From positions 72,087 through 114,288 of the forward strand of contig CALLBO010000071.1 of NCBI GenBank assembly GCA_937998875.1: 42,202 bases of DNA, in the 5' to 3' direction. Shown one piece after another: positions 32,674 through 41,432 of this stretch. The notes beneath the pieces are model-generated. The model searched no databases, was not told the DNA's origin, and saw only the letters and a program-made list of their open reading frames with translations. The first letter of the stretch is position 1. Each line of letters starts with the position of its first letter. The DNA comes from an uncultured Granulosicoccaceae bacterium. Its GTDB lineage: Bacteria > Pseudomonadota > Gammaproteobacteria > Granulosicoccales > Granulosicoccaceae. The translations under genes were made by a program, and so were the position numbers.

Positions 32674-33942
32674 TTGAGCCAAGTACCCAAAAATACAGCA
32701 GCAATAAAACCGACTTTCGTTATTTTCACGATTTTACTGTTCGGAGGTTGTGCCGGTGGCAGTGTCGCCCACCATGACAGCGGCACCGATATCGCGGACT
32801 CAGCAGACTCCGTGGACTCGGCAGACTCCGCAAGCTCAGTAGAAATGGCAGATGCGCCAGATCCGGTCAGCAACGCCCAAAATCCCGTGGAGGCTGCAGA
32901 CCCACTGGACGCATCTTCCAATTCATCAGATCCGGTCGTACTGGTATGGGTTCCATACTGGGATCAGCCGCGTGCCATGAGTTCCTATCAGCAGAATCAT
33001 GACAAGATCACTCATGTGTCGTTCTTCTGGTACTACCTTGATGATAACGGCGATATAAAAAAGTACCGCTATGCTGATGCAAACGTAAATCATATCGCCC
33101 AGGTTCATAACAACAACGATAAAGCCTACGCGATTATAGCCAACTTACCTGACCTCAACCCGGATGACCCGAATGGTGGCTGGAAAAGAGATCGGGTTAG
33201 AAACATGATGCAAAGCGATACCGCTAGAAATAAACACATAGATGATCTGGTGCGGCTGGCTGTTGACAACAATTTTGACGGCATCAATATCGACTATGAG
33301 AACCTTCGACGCGAAGATCGCGCACTCTACACTGACTTTGTAGCGCAATTAAGTGGTTCTCTGAAAGACGCAGGAAAAGACCTTGCACTGGCATTGCACC
33401 CAAAAACCACTGAATTCAGCCCGGCAGAAGACAATGGGTCTCATGCACAGGATTGGACGAAGCTAGCCGACTACGCAAGCCAACTTCATATAATGGCCTA
33501 CGGTGAACACTATCCCGGTAGTGCGCCAGGCCCAATAGCAAGTAACCAGTGGCTAAATCGTATTATTGGCTATCTTGATTCACTCACAATTGATAAAGAG
33601 AAGTTCGTTATGGGAATACCCCTCTATGGCGAAGTGTGGAGCGTAGATGAGCAAGATAGATTCATGGGTATTAGTGGAGATTTTAACTACCAGGGTGTAC
33701 AAAAATTTAAAAACGATCACAACGGAGTAGAGGAGAATCTGGACGAAATCGGCGCCAATCGCCTGAGTTTTGCAGACAACGATGGCGATAGATTTATTGT
33801 GTATTTTGAAAACGCGTCAACTACAGAGAGCAAAGTTAGATTGAGTCGCAGCAACGGCATTGGAAATTTTGCGTTTTGGCGAATTGGTGGTGAAGATCCG
33901 TTGACGTGGCAGATAATTGATCCTCCCGGACAACCCAATTGA
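32674..33942 (+). CDS. GH18-family glycosidase, probable lipoprotein
   Basis: 422 residues from a TTG start with AAGGA 6 bp ahead. It has an N-terminal hydrophobic stretch ending L-L-F-G-G-C (C26, lipobox-like). A low-complexity acidic linker of A-D-S/D-S-V repeats runs over about 35-87. A GH18 barrel starts at V-L-V-W-V-P-Y-W and carries the catalytic motif F-D-G-I-N-I-D-Y-E with E209, closest to spore-cortex/YaaH-type GH18 enzymes. The later I-M-A-Y-G-E-H-Y motif is conserved. It is likely to trim or release GlcNAc-containing polymer at the cell surface or in the periplasm. The anchor type is uncertain because -3 is phenylalanine. Confidence 0.85.
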   Translation: MSQVPKNTAAIKPTFVIFTILLFGGCAGGSVAHHDSGTDIADSADSVDSADSASSVEMADAPDPVSNAQNPVEAADPLDASSNSSDPVVLVWVPYWDQPRAMSSYQQNHDKITHVSFFWYYLDDNGDIKKYRYADANVNHIAQVHNNNDKAYAIIANLPDLNPDDPNGGWKRDRVRNMMQSDTARNKHIDDLVRLAVDNNFDGINIDYENLRREDRALYTDFVAQLSGSLKDAGKDLALALHPKTTEFSPAEDNGSHAQDWTKLADYASQLHIMAYGEHYPGSAPGPIASNQWLNRIIGYLDSLTIDKEKFVMGIPLYGEVWSVDEQDRFMGISGDFNYQGVQKFKNDHNGVEENLDEIGANRLSFADNDGDRFIVYFENASTTESKVRLSRSNGIGNFAFWRIGGEDPLTWQIIDPPGQPN

Positions 33943-33978
33943 CAGCAATCTGATAATCACATAGGCACGGGATAAAGC

Positions 33979-34731
33979 ATGAAGACTGTAGCAATACACC
34001 AGGTTAACTTTTTTCCATGGCTGCCGTTTTTTCACAAAATTGCAGCTGTTGATCAGTTCATTCTGCTTGACGACGTCCAGTATGAGCGCACAGGTGCCGG
34101 CAGTTGGCAGAACCGGGTCAGACTTTCACAACAGGGCAAAGAATACTGGCTTACCTGCCCGCTTGACCGAAGTATTCCAAAGACCTCACGAATCATGGAC
34201 ATGCAGTTACACAGCGACCGATCGTGGCAACGAAAAGCAATTAAAAAATTGCATCATGACTACAGTAAGGCAGCCTACTTTGATGAGATTTTTCCAACCA
34301 TTAAAGACCTGGTTGAACAAAACACAGATAGCCTTGTCCAATACAACGAAAAAGCTATTCGATCACTGTGCAAAATGCTAGATTTGAGTACGAAGATTAT
34401 CCGCTCGAGCGAGCTTGGAGTTACAACAACAAGTACGCAACGGTTAATTGACCTGGTTAAATCTGTTGGTGGATCAGCCTACTACGCAGGTAGAAATGCT
34501 ACAGCTACGTATCAGGATAACGATGCATTTAACATACAGAATATCAAGCTGTTGGTAGAAAATTACACCGTACCGCCATACACACAAGTGAACAGCCCGG
34601 CATTTGTACCGGGTCTTTCAGTAATCGATGCACTGATGAATATAGGTCCGAGTGAAGCAAAAAAACTGCTTCACTCACCAGTTGAAAAAACACAAGCCGA
34701 AGGTGGACACCTGGTAGCGCAGGTTATTTAA
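33979..34731 (+). CDS. WbqC-family protein, first of a tandem pair
   Basis: 250-residue protein of the WbqC family, found in O-antigen and capsule loci. The N-terminal signature is I-H-Q-V-N-F-F-P-W-L-P-F-F-H-K-I, then D-x-F-I-L-L-D-D-V-Q-Y. P-L-D, Y-Y-A-G and F-V-P-G-L-S-V-I-D-A-L are also conserved. The chemistry is not established; transfer of an acyl or aminoacyl group to an amino sugar has been suggested for relatives. Cytoplasmic, fifth gene of the operon. Confidence 0.83.
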   Translation: MKTVAIHQVNFFPWLPFFHKIAAVDQFILLDDVQYERTGAGSWQNRVRLSQQGKEYWLTCPLDRSIPKTSRIMDMQLHSDRSWQRKAIKKLHHDYSKAAYFDEIFPTIKDLVEQNTDSLVQYNEKAIRSLCKMLDLSTKIIRSSELGVTTTSTQRLIDLVKSVGGSAYYAGRNATATYQDNDAFNIQNIKLLVENYTVPPYTQVNSPAFVPGLSVIDALMNIGPSEAKKLLHSPVEKTQAEGGHLVAQVI

Positions 34732-34750
34732 TCTTACAAGACGGTACGCA

Positions 34751-35602
34751 TTGAAGACACTTAGCGATATACAACCTCAGTTTTTGCCGCGCCTGCACTA
34801 CTACGCCAGAATGCTCAACGCTGATGTATTTGTGTTCCGTGATGACGTGCAGTTTGTCAAAAACCACAAATATCCGGATGGATCACGCCAGCCCTCTTAC
34901 CAAATGCATACGCCAATTTTCGGTCAACAGGGCACGCGAATCATGAATTCCCAGACAAAAGGGAAATCACAGCTCCCTATAAATCAAACTGAGGTGTCGT
35001 ACGAACCGGACTGGACCAAAAAATTTCTAAATATTCTTGATGAATGCTATAGAAAGGCTGACCATTATTTGGAAATTCGTGACGGCTTGTCAGACCTGCT
35101 GAATTCCCGGCCGTCAACAATCAGCGAATTGAACATCAAAACCACACTCTGGGGGCTCTGCAATATTCTCGGCATACCCTACACTACGCAAACAAATATC
35201 AGCACAATCAACAAGACTCTCCAAAACGATAAACGTGTTACCTTAAAACAGATAGCATTGGCGAGTGAACTACTAACAAAACGCACTGAAGATCAGAGTG
35301 CCACTGACCGTATTTTACAATTATGCAAAACTTCCGAGTGTGATAACTATGTGGCAGGCGGTACGGCTATTGACAGTTATTTTGAAATGGACAGCTTCAC
35401 TCAAGCACACGTAACAGTTAGTGAGCAGCAGTGGCAGTGCGAAGAATACAAACAGTTTTCTCCAGGAAAAAAAACTGACAAAGCATTTATTCCCAACCTT
35501 TCTGCAATTGATCTGTTAGCTAATGTCAGCTCAGAAGAAGCGCTGAATATTCTGTCAGACAAGGCGCATATTCAAGAACTGGAATTGGTTTCATTCGCAT
35601 AA
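34751..35602 (+). CDS. Divergent WbqC-family paralog
   Basis: 283 residues from a TTG start; no better start is in frame nearby, and the ribosome site is weak. It retains the family opening in altered form: D-I-Q-P-Q-F-L-P-R-L-H-Y-Y-A-R-M and V-F-R-D-D-V-Q-F, plus N-Y-V-A-G-G-T and F-I-P-N-L-S-A-I-D-L-L. The proline-tryptophan of the first motif is replaced by P-R. It lies 19 bp after its paralog and is the last gene of the operon. Two paralogs suggest either two modified sugars or a heterodimer. Confidence 0.75.
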   Translation: MKTLSDIQPQFLPRLHYYARMLNADVFVFRDDVQFVKNHKYPDGSRQPSYQMHTPIFGQQGTRIMNSQTKGKSQLPINQTEVSYEPDWTKKFLNILDECYRKADHYLEIRDGLSDLLNSRPSTISELNIKTTLWGLCNILGIPYTTQTNISTINKTLQNDKRVTLKQIALASELLTKRTEDQSATDRILQLCKTSECDNYVAGGTAIDSYFEMDSFTQAHVTVSEQQWQCEEYKQFSPGKKTDKAFIPNLSAIDLLANVSSEEALNILSDKAHIQELELVSFA

Positions 35603-35930
35603 AACAGAAATTAAAGTAGTTCTATAATCAATGTTACAGCTAACGAAAACCATACCCAACCGTTTGCCAGAACTCACGTAGTTATGATGCAATTTTCCCG
35701 TAGAGGGGATAAGCGACAGCGCATCCACCAAACCACCGCAACAAACGCTAAATAATTACCACGAACTAAATCGCCAAATGCACCGCGTAATTACGTTTTT
35801 TACGTGCCGCATATTGGTGGATGCGCAGGCTTATCCCCCCTACAGTGACGCTACGCCAAACGCTGGCAGAGCCCAGAATGAACCGAGCTCTACCTGGTAC
35901 TACGTACAAAAACCAGCCGGTACGAACCTG
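35603..35930. other. Convergent spacer with a palindromic repeat pair
   Basis: 328 bp between the end of the glycan operon and the end of the ATPase gene. It contains the inverted repeat pair described separately and no gene. There is no T-tailed terminator; the large inverted structure may serve both converging transcripts. Confidence 0.5.
35697..35844. repeat. Inverted pair of REP-like palindromic units
   Basis: The left unit (35697-35731) contains GTAGAGGGGATAAGC and GCGCATCCACCAA. The right unit (35814-35844) is its reverse complement with a 2-3 base gap and few mismatches. Each unit can itself fold (GGAT...ATCC with inner GCG/CGC), and the pair can form a long stem around an 82-nt loop. 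I recall the GGATAAGCG...GCGCATCCACC motif as a dispersed repeat common in Proteobacteria (not checked). Confidence 0.75.
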
Positions 35931-38561
35931 TCAGCAAGCAGGAAACAACTTATTTTTACTATTGACCCTGGCCATCCAATAAGGCTGCCAAACTAAACCG
36001 AAAACCTCAAGCGCGATATTTTTCTTTAACGGCGAAACTTTTATAACCTCTATCTCGCTTGCAATCTCCCGCCACTTGCGATCAATCTCAATCATTTCTT
36101 CCTCATGCTCCGCTTTCAGCTCATCAAGTTGCTCACGCAATGCATCTATTTCTTCAATAGACTCACGGACGTCAGCCTCAGCATTCTGCTTTTGTCGGCG
36201 CTTTGTTAACGTGGAACTTATTGTGGAACGACGGCGACGGCCAAACAAACCACTGGCAAAACCTGCCAGTGTCTTACTGTAGCTGACCATTGTCTCAACT
36301 TTTAACGCCGATAGAGTATCCTCATCCTCATCAAGCTCTCGCTGCTCTCGACGTAGCTTAGTGTGCAGTCGATCGAGCTTTTTATCGAACCGGGATTGTA
36401 TCTTGTCGATCTCTACCGCTTCTTTTTCTTCCGTCGCTTCAAGACAGCGTGCCAGAAAGCTCTGCTCTGATTCATTGGGATCTGACGTCATTTTGAGGTT
36501 GGCATTGGACAACAATGGCAACACAGCCTCTCGATAAATATGATCTATATACTTGCGCGAGACAGGTTTAATTTTTCGTGAGCTTGAGTAGATATCATCC
36601 AACTCTGAAAAATATACATCTTCTTCCGGATTGATATCCAGATCATCCGGATCAATTGAGTCAATCGTGTATCTGGAAAAATCCAGAGATGCTCGCTTAG
36701 CCGGATCGGAAATCATTGCAGCATATCGTCGGCGTTCGCTGTAGCTGCCCTTTCTGTCTGTGTATAACACGTCTACCTGCATCAATAGAATCGGTTTATA
36801 AACCAACCCGAGTTTCTCTGTGTCATCTGCTGAAGCAGGCGTACTTTCCCGCTTCAGGGCACGCTGCAAGGCGCGTTGGAAACTGACCGTTTGCGGCATA
36901 AAGAATTCGTCAATTCCACTCGCCACCGATTGCCTGGTGCGAGTGTAACCGGACAGGGCTTTATTGACTTTTGATTTTTTCGAGTCCGCGCTGGCACTAT
37001 CAGATTCGGACGATATACCTGCAGGCTCTTTCACTGCAGATCTCTGCCCTTTCAGTTTTCTCGATTTCTGACCCGCTTTACTTTGCACAGTCGAGTCTGA
37101 TACTTCTTTAACAGATACCTTACCAGTGGCTACATCAAGGCTGGTATCCTCACCAGCTAGTCTATTTAGACTCGCAATCTGTTTGCGTGTCATCGGACCG
37201 GCCATATAATTCATTGCCCAGCGTGTTTGAAAAAGACCGGGGCCGCCACGATCGTGTACGTTGTTGATCAAAAAAACGCGCTTGCCCAATCCAGACAACA
37301 TCTTGTCGGTTGCACTTCTATCAAAAGCACCGTCACTGGCACCCTGCAACCCGTCCAGCAAACGTTCTTTATCCCGCTCAGTTTGCAACCTGCCGACCAG
37401 CCAGGTACCGGCATTGGATAAACCTTTGTAGTCGATGTCAACCGGGTTCTGAGTTGCCACTACCATCCCGACACCAAATGCACGTGCCTGTTTAAACATA
37501 CGCAGCATAGGCTTTTTAGACGGAGGATTCGCAGTAGGTGGCAGATAGCCGAATATCTCATCAAAATAGACAAGTGCACGTAAGCTCGTAGTGCCTGCTT
37601 GCGAGCGCATCCAGGTTTCAATGGCGGAGTACAAAAGCGTGACAATGAACATGCGCTCAGTTTCACTTAAATGCGCGATGTAAAATATGCTGTGTTTCGG
37701 TTTGCCATCTTGCGTGTATAGCAGGGATTGGATATCCAGCGGGTCACCTGCAATCCATGGCTGAAACGAGGGTGCGGCTATAATGCTGTTTAACTTCATA
37801 GCCAGCGCAGTGCGCTTTTTCTGTGGAAAAAACTGATCCACGCTGAAAAAACCGAGCTTCTCAAACGGCGGGTTCTGTGTCTGCATGATCAGTTCACCCA
37901 TATCTACATCTTTACCAGCTGCCCACGAATCTGCAATTATTTTAGATAGCAGGATATGCTCGGGGTCACTGATCGGATCAATATTATCCAACCCTATTAA
38001 CCCAAGTATCGCAGTTACCGTACCTTCAATCTGCTCCAATAGAACCTCCTGTTGCTCCTGCCAATCGACGTCAGGGGCTTTCAGAGATGCCAGGATGCTT
38101 ATCGGCTTGCCAGAAGTTGAGCCTGGTGTGTAGATAGCACGATCTACTGAGTCTTTAAGCATCTGTATTCGGTCAGACTCAATACCCCAGCTTTTTAAAC
38201 CCTCCTTCCAGGCAGCAGCAGTGTCTGTCGCTGCCTGTTCCACAGTCTTACCGTCGCGACGCGCATCACCAGCATTAATCCAGGGCTTAAAGTCTTCTGG
38301 TAACAATTCCGGAAAGTGCAACAGCAGATTAGTGATGTCGCCTTTCGGATCGATCAGGATCGCTGGTAGATTGTTCAGCGCAGCCTCCTCCATGATGTCC
38401 AGACACAGGCCCGTTTTACCAGAACCGGTCATACCAACAACAACTGCATGTGTCGTCAGGTCGTCCGGGTCATAGGTTTGTGGCTCATCGGTAGTTTCGC
38501 TATTCTCCGGATTGACGCGACGACCGATATAAAACTCGTTGGGAAATTCAAGTGATGGCAT
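35931..38561 (-). CDS. Large HerA-like (FtsK/HerA fold) ATPase with C-terminal coiled coil
   Basis: 876 residues. The HerA-type P-loop V-V-G-M-T-G-S-G-K-T-G is at 41-51, followed by the conserved I-L-I-D-P-K-G-D. Walker B is A-L-V-Y-F-D-E (329-335), and V-V-A-T-Q-N-P-V-D follows. A charged serine/lysine-rich linker (about 480-540) leads to a region with long heptad-like helices rich in E, R, K, L (about 700-845). The family (helicase-HerA-like, DUF87/DUF853 relatives) pumps DNA or moves other polymers in hexamers; no NurA nuclease or other partner is adjacent. It is soluble, with no membrane segments. It lies between two amino-sugar loci but may be independent of both. Confidence 0.78.
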   Translation of the reverse strand: MPSLEFPNEFYIGRRVNPENSETTDEPQTYDPDDLTTHAVVVGMTGSGKTGLCLDIMEEAALNNLPAILIDPKGDITNLLLHFPELLPEDFKPWINAGDARRDGKTVEQAATDTAAAWKEGLKSWGIESDRIQMLKDSVDRAIYTPGSTSGKPISILASLKAPDVDWQEQQEVLLEQIEGTVTAILGLIGLDNIDPISDPEHILLSKIIADSWAAGKDVDMGELIMQTQNPPFEKLGFFSVDQFFPQKKRTALAMKLNSIIAAPSFQPWIAGDPLDIQSLLYTQDGKPKHSIFYIAHLSETERMFIVTLLYSAIETWMRSQAGTTSLRALVYFDEIFGYLPPTANPPSKKPMLRMFKQARAFGVGMVVATQNPVDIDYKGLSNAGTWLVGRLQTERDKERLLDGLQGASDGAFDRSATDKMLSGLGKRVFLINNVHDRGGPGLFQTRWAMNYMAGPMTRKQIASLNRLAGEDTSLDVATGKVSVKEVSDSTVQSKAGQKSRKLKGQRSAVKEPAGISSESDSASADSKKSKVNKALSGYTRTRQSVASGIDEFFMPQTVSFQRALQRALKRESTPASADDTEKLGLVYKPILLMQVDVLYTDRKGSYSERRRYAAMISDPAKRASLDFSRYTIDSIDPDDLDINPEEDVYFSELDDIYSSSRKIKPVSRKYIDHIYREAVLPLLSNANLKMTSDPNESEQSFLARCLEATEEKEAVEIDKIQSRFDKKLDRLHTKLRREQRELDEDEDTLSALKVETMVSYSKTLAGFASGLFGRRRRSTISSTLTKRRQKQNAEADVRESIEEIDALREQLDELKAEHEEEMIEIDRKWREIASEIEVIKVSPLKKNIALEVFGLVWQPYWMARVNSKNKLFPAC

Positions 38562-38735
38562 AACTAATACTACTCGGATACGAACGCTAACAATATCAAA
38601 TTACCCTCCGATTCGATATAGCAGCTTGTCAGTCATCGCTGCAATTTACCCAGGTATCCCGTACCGTGACATGACCACTAAAAGCTAATGTCAACAATAC
38701 CCGAATCACAAACAAGACCGGGTCAGACACCCACA

Positions 38736-39515
38736 CTACCGTCTGTACTTTTCCCATACCGGTTCGTTGTTGAACACATAATCGTAGTATTCACGACCTT
38801 TGAGTTTAGCCGCCGCTTCCTCATCTACGATCACTTTACAATCGGGATGAAGCTGTATGGCAGAAGCGCTTACCATCGAGGTGATTGGTCCTTCTACCGC
38901 CTTTGCGACAATCTCTGCTTTTGCACTACCGGTTGCCAATAGAATCAACTCGCGCGCATCGAGAATAGTTCCGACACCCATAGTAAGCGCACGCTTGGGT
39001 ACGCGGGTTGCATCACCACCGAACATTCCGGCATTCTGGGCCCGAGTGACAGGCGTCAGGCATTTATCACGAGTCCGTGACATGATAGATGATAACGGTT
39101 CGTTAAAGCCGATATGTCCAGCCACCCCTATGCCAAGCAACTGAGTATCGATCCCACCCGCGTTTTCAATCAGCAACTCATAATTCTCTGCAGCTTTCTT
39201 CAAGTCATTCGCATTGCCATCCGGCACTGCGGTATTAGCCGGATCAATATCCACCTGTGAAAAAAAATGATGCTGCATGTAGTGCCGATAGGAGTTGCGA
39301 TCACTAGCGTCAAGGCCAATATATTCATCCAGATTGAAGGTTCGACAGCTGGAGAAACACACATCGCTGCGGCTAAGTTCCCGATACACACGCTCCATAG
39401 TTCTACCAGTAGCGAGACCTAGCACAATATCCGGTTTGCTTCTTACCCTGTCCCCCAACAGACGCGCCACAAGCGAAACGGCTTGCCCATCATCTTGCAG
39501 CGTGATGACTTCCAT
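38736..39515 (-). CDS. nagB: NagB, glucosamine-6-phosphate deaminase
   Basis: Converts glucosamine-6-phosphate to fructose-6-phosphate and ammonia. It has 259 residues. The motifs F-N-L-D-E-Y-I-G-L (D63/E64) and the catalytic G-H-I-G-F-N-E-P (H134, E139) are intact, and L-G-L-A-T-G-R-T binds phosphate. It follows the ABC ATPase gene by 6 bp, so it is the last gene of a sugar-uptake operon and indicates an amino-sugar substrate. nagA and a kinase are not in the window. The 38562-38735 spacer to the next gene contains no clear feature. Confidence 0.93.
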   Translation of the reverse strand: MEVITLQDDGQAVSLVARLLGDRVRSKPDIVLGLATGRTMERVYRELSRSDVCFSSCRTFNLDEYIGLDASDRNSYRHYMQHHFFSQVDIDPANTAVPDGNANDLKKAAENYELLIENAGGIDTQLLGIGVAGHIGFNEPLSSIMSRTRDKCLTPVTRAQNAGMFGGDATRVPKRALTMGVGTILDARELILLATGSAKAEIVAKAVEGPITSMVSASAIQLHPDCKVIVDEEAAAKLKGREYYDYVFNNEPVWEKYRR

Positions 39516-39521
39516 ACGATG

Positions 39522-40586
39522 TCAGACCATTGCATGCGTATTGGGAACGATCTTCCGTCCCTGCATATCAAACACATGACACTGCGAAGGTTTAATCGCC
39601 AGTGTACATTGCTCACCAGGTGCAAAACTTAACTCACCGTCGAGTTTAGCAACCAGGGTTTGTTTATCCGGCAACTCAACGTGCACAAACGATTCACCAC
39701 CAAGATGCTCAAAGACACTGACCACTCCCTTTAATGCGCCATCCTCGTTGAGTGTCAGGTGCTCCGGACGGATGCCCAGCTGCAGTTCTCCTGCAGACGA
39801 ATTCAGTTCACACAGGTGTGCACCACCAATTCGAACACTGTTGCCGTCAGTATCGGCACGCAGAAAGTTCATAGCCGGGGATCCAATGAAGCCCGCTACA
39901 AAAGTGTTTACCGGATTGCGGTAGAGCTCCAGTGGTGTACCCACCTGCTCTACCTGCCCATCGCGAAAAACCACAATGCGATCTGCCAGCGTCATCGCCT
40001 CTACCTGATCGTGGGTGACATACACCATAGTGCTGCCGAGACGCTGATGTAGTTTTAGAATCTCGACACGCATGTGCACTCTGAGCGCGGCATCAAGATT
40101 CGAAAGCGGCTCATCAAACAAAAAGACATCCGGCTCACGCACGATAGCACGACCGATAGCGACTCTCTGGCGCTGACCACCGGATAGCTCTCTCGGTTTT
40201 CGATCCATCAACGGGGCAAGCTCCAGAATTTCTGCCGCCGTATTTACCCGCTCATCTATTTCGCTCTGCGGTACACCGGCATGTTTCAATGCGAAACCCA
40301 GATTGCCACGCACATTCTTGTGTGGATACAAGGCATAAGATTGAAAAACCATCGCAATACCGCGGAGCGCCGGAGGCAGATGATCAACACGTTTGCCACC
40401 GATGGAAATTACACCCTCCGTGACTTTTTCCAGGCCGGCGATCATGCGCAACATCGTCGATTTTCCACACCCACTTGGACCCACAAATACAATCAACTCT
40501 CCGTCTTTGACCTGCAGGTCCAACCCATGGATCACTTCCACTGCGCCAAATGATTTCTTAATCCCGCTAAGTTCAAGAGTCGCCAT
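39522..40586 (-). CDS. Carbohydrate ABC transporter ATP-binding subunit (UgpC/MsmK-like)
   Basis: 354-residue ATPase of the MalK/UgpC group. Walker A is G-P-S-G-C-G-K-S-T, the signature L-S-G-G-Q-R-Q-R-V, Walker [14 protein letters not shown], and the switch histidine lies in [12 protein letters not shown]-terminal OB/TOBE regulatory domain follows. ATG 40586 (M-A-T-L-E-L-S-G) is the family-like start; a GTG at 40595 with AAAGG before it would add three residues and abuts the permease stop. Confidence 0.9.
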   Translation of the reverse strand: MATLELSGIKKSFGAVEVIHGLDLQVKDGELIVFVGPSGCGKSTMLRMIAGLEKVTEGVISIGGKRVDHLPPALRGIAMVFQSYALYPHKNVRGNLGFALKHAGVPQSEIDERVNTAAEILELAPLMDRKPRELSGGQRQRVAIGRAIVREPDVFLFDEPLSNLDAALRVHMRVEILKLHQRLGSTMVYVTHDQVEAMTLADRIVVFRDGQVEQVGTPLELYRNPVNTFVAGFIGSPAMNFLRADTDGNSVRIGGAHLCELNSSAGELQLGIRPEHLTLNEDGALKGVVSVFEHLGGESFVHVELPDKQTLVAKLDGELSFAPGEQCTLAIKPSQCHVFDMQGRKIVPNTHAMV

Positions 40587-40595
40587 ATCTTCCAC

Positions 40596-41432
40596 TTAAC
40601 CTTTAACAGCGCCTGAGGTAATACCCCGGATAAGTTGTTTCGAAAAAATCACATACATAATCAGCACTGGTAAAATTGCCACAGACAATGATGCAAGCAC
40701 AGCCCCCCAGTTAACTGTGTACTGACCAATAAACTGCTGTACTCCTAAGGTTACAGTACGGGTTTCCTCACCCGGTGACAGAATTAACGGAAACCACAAG
40801 TCATTCCAGATCGGGATCATGGAAAATACTGCGACCGTCGCAATTACTGGTCGCACCAACGGCACCACTACCTCAAAAAATATACGGTACTCAGATAGTC
40901 CGTCAATTCGTGCGCTGTCTTTAATCTCTCGCGAGACTGACTTTAGAAACTCGGTAAAGATAAAAATTGCAATTGGCAGACCCTGGGCGGTGTAGACAAG
41001 TATCAACGCGGTTAGCGTATTGGCAAGATTCAGATCAACGACAAGTTGGAGCAGCGCTACCGTGCCCAACCGGATCGGCACCATAATTCCCAATATCAGA
41101 TAAAGTCCGAGAAATGTATCTCCGGGAAACCGATATTCGGATAAGGCATGCGATGCCATTGCACCAAACAACAAAATAAGAAACAAAGACACGCAAGTAA
41201 CAATAAGACTGTTACCAAAGTACAGCGGAAAGTCGCTGTTAGTCAGCACACTCGCATAACCTTTCCACGAAAAAGCCTCACCCACCGGCAACCCCACAGG
41301 GTCTCTGAATATCGCCTTTTTTGACTTGAGACTGTTGATCACAATAAGTGCCAACGGGAACAACGCCAGTAACGAATACGCAATAAGCACTGCGTGAATA
41401 CCGGTACTGGTTATGCGTTCCCGCACAAGCAT
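40596..41432 (-). CDS. Carbohydrate ABC transporter permease (MalG-like)
   Basis: 278-residue inner-membrane permease with six hydrophobic helices. The coupling motif is D-S-A-R-I-D-G-L-S-E-Y-R-I-F-F-E-V-V-V-P-L-V-R-P in short form. The ending T-S-G-A-V-K-G is typical of MalG relatives. The ATG shares one base with the stop of the upstream permease. Together with nagB, GlcNAc, glucosamine or a chito-oligosaccharide is the likely substrate (inference). Confidence 0.9.
   Translation of the reverse strand: MLVRERITSTGIHAVLIAYSLLALFPLALIVINSLKSKKAIFRDPVGLPVGEAFSWKGYASVLTNSDFPLYFGNSLIVTCVSLFLILLFGAMASHALSEYRFPGDTFLGLYLILGIMVPIRLGTVALLQLVVDLNLANTLTALILVYTAQGLPIAIFIFTEFLKSVSREIKDSARIDGLSEYRIFFEVVVPLVRPVIATVAVFSMIPIWNDLWFPLILSPGEETRTVTLGVQQFIGQYTVNWGAVLASLSVAILPVLIMYVIFSKQLIRGITSGAVKG

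Noticed and set aside
32619..32921. 100-codon minus-strand frame opposite the GH18 linker
   Set aside because: It is the antisense of the A-D-S/D-S-V low-complexity repeats and shows only their mirrored composition.
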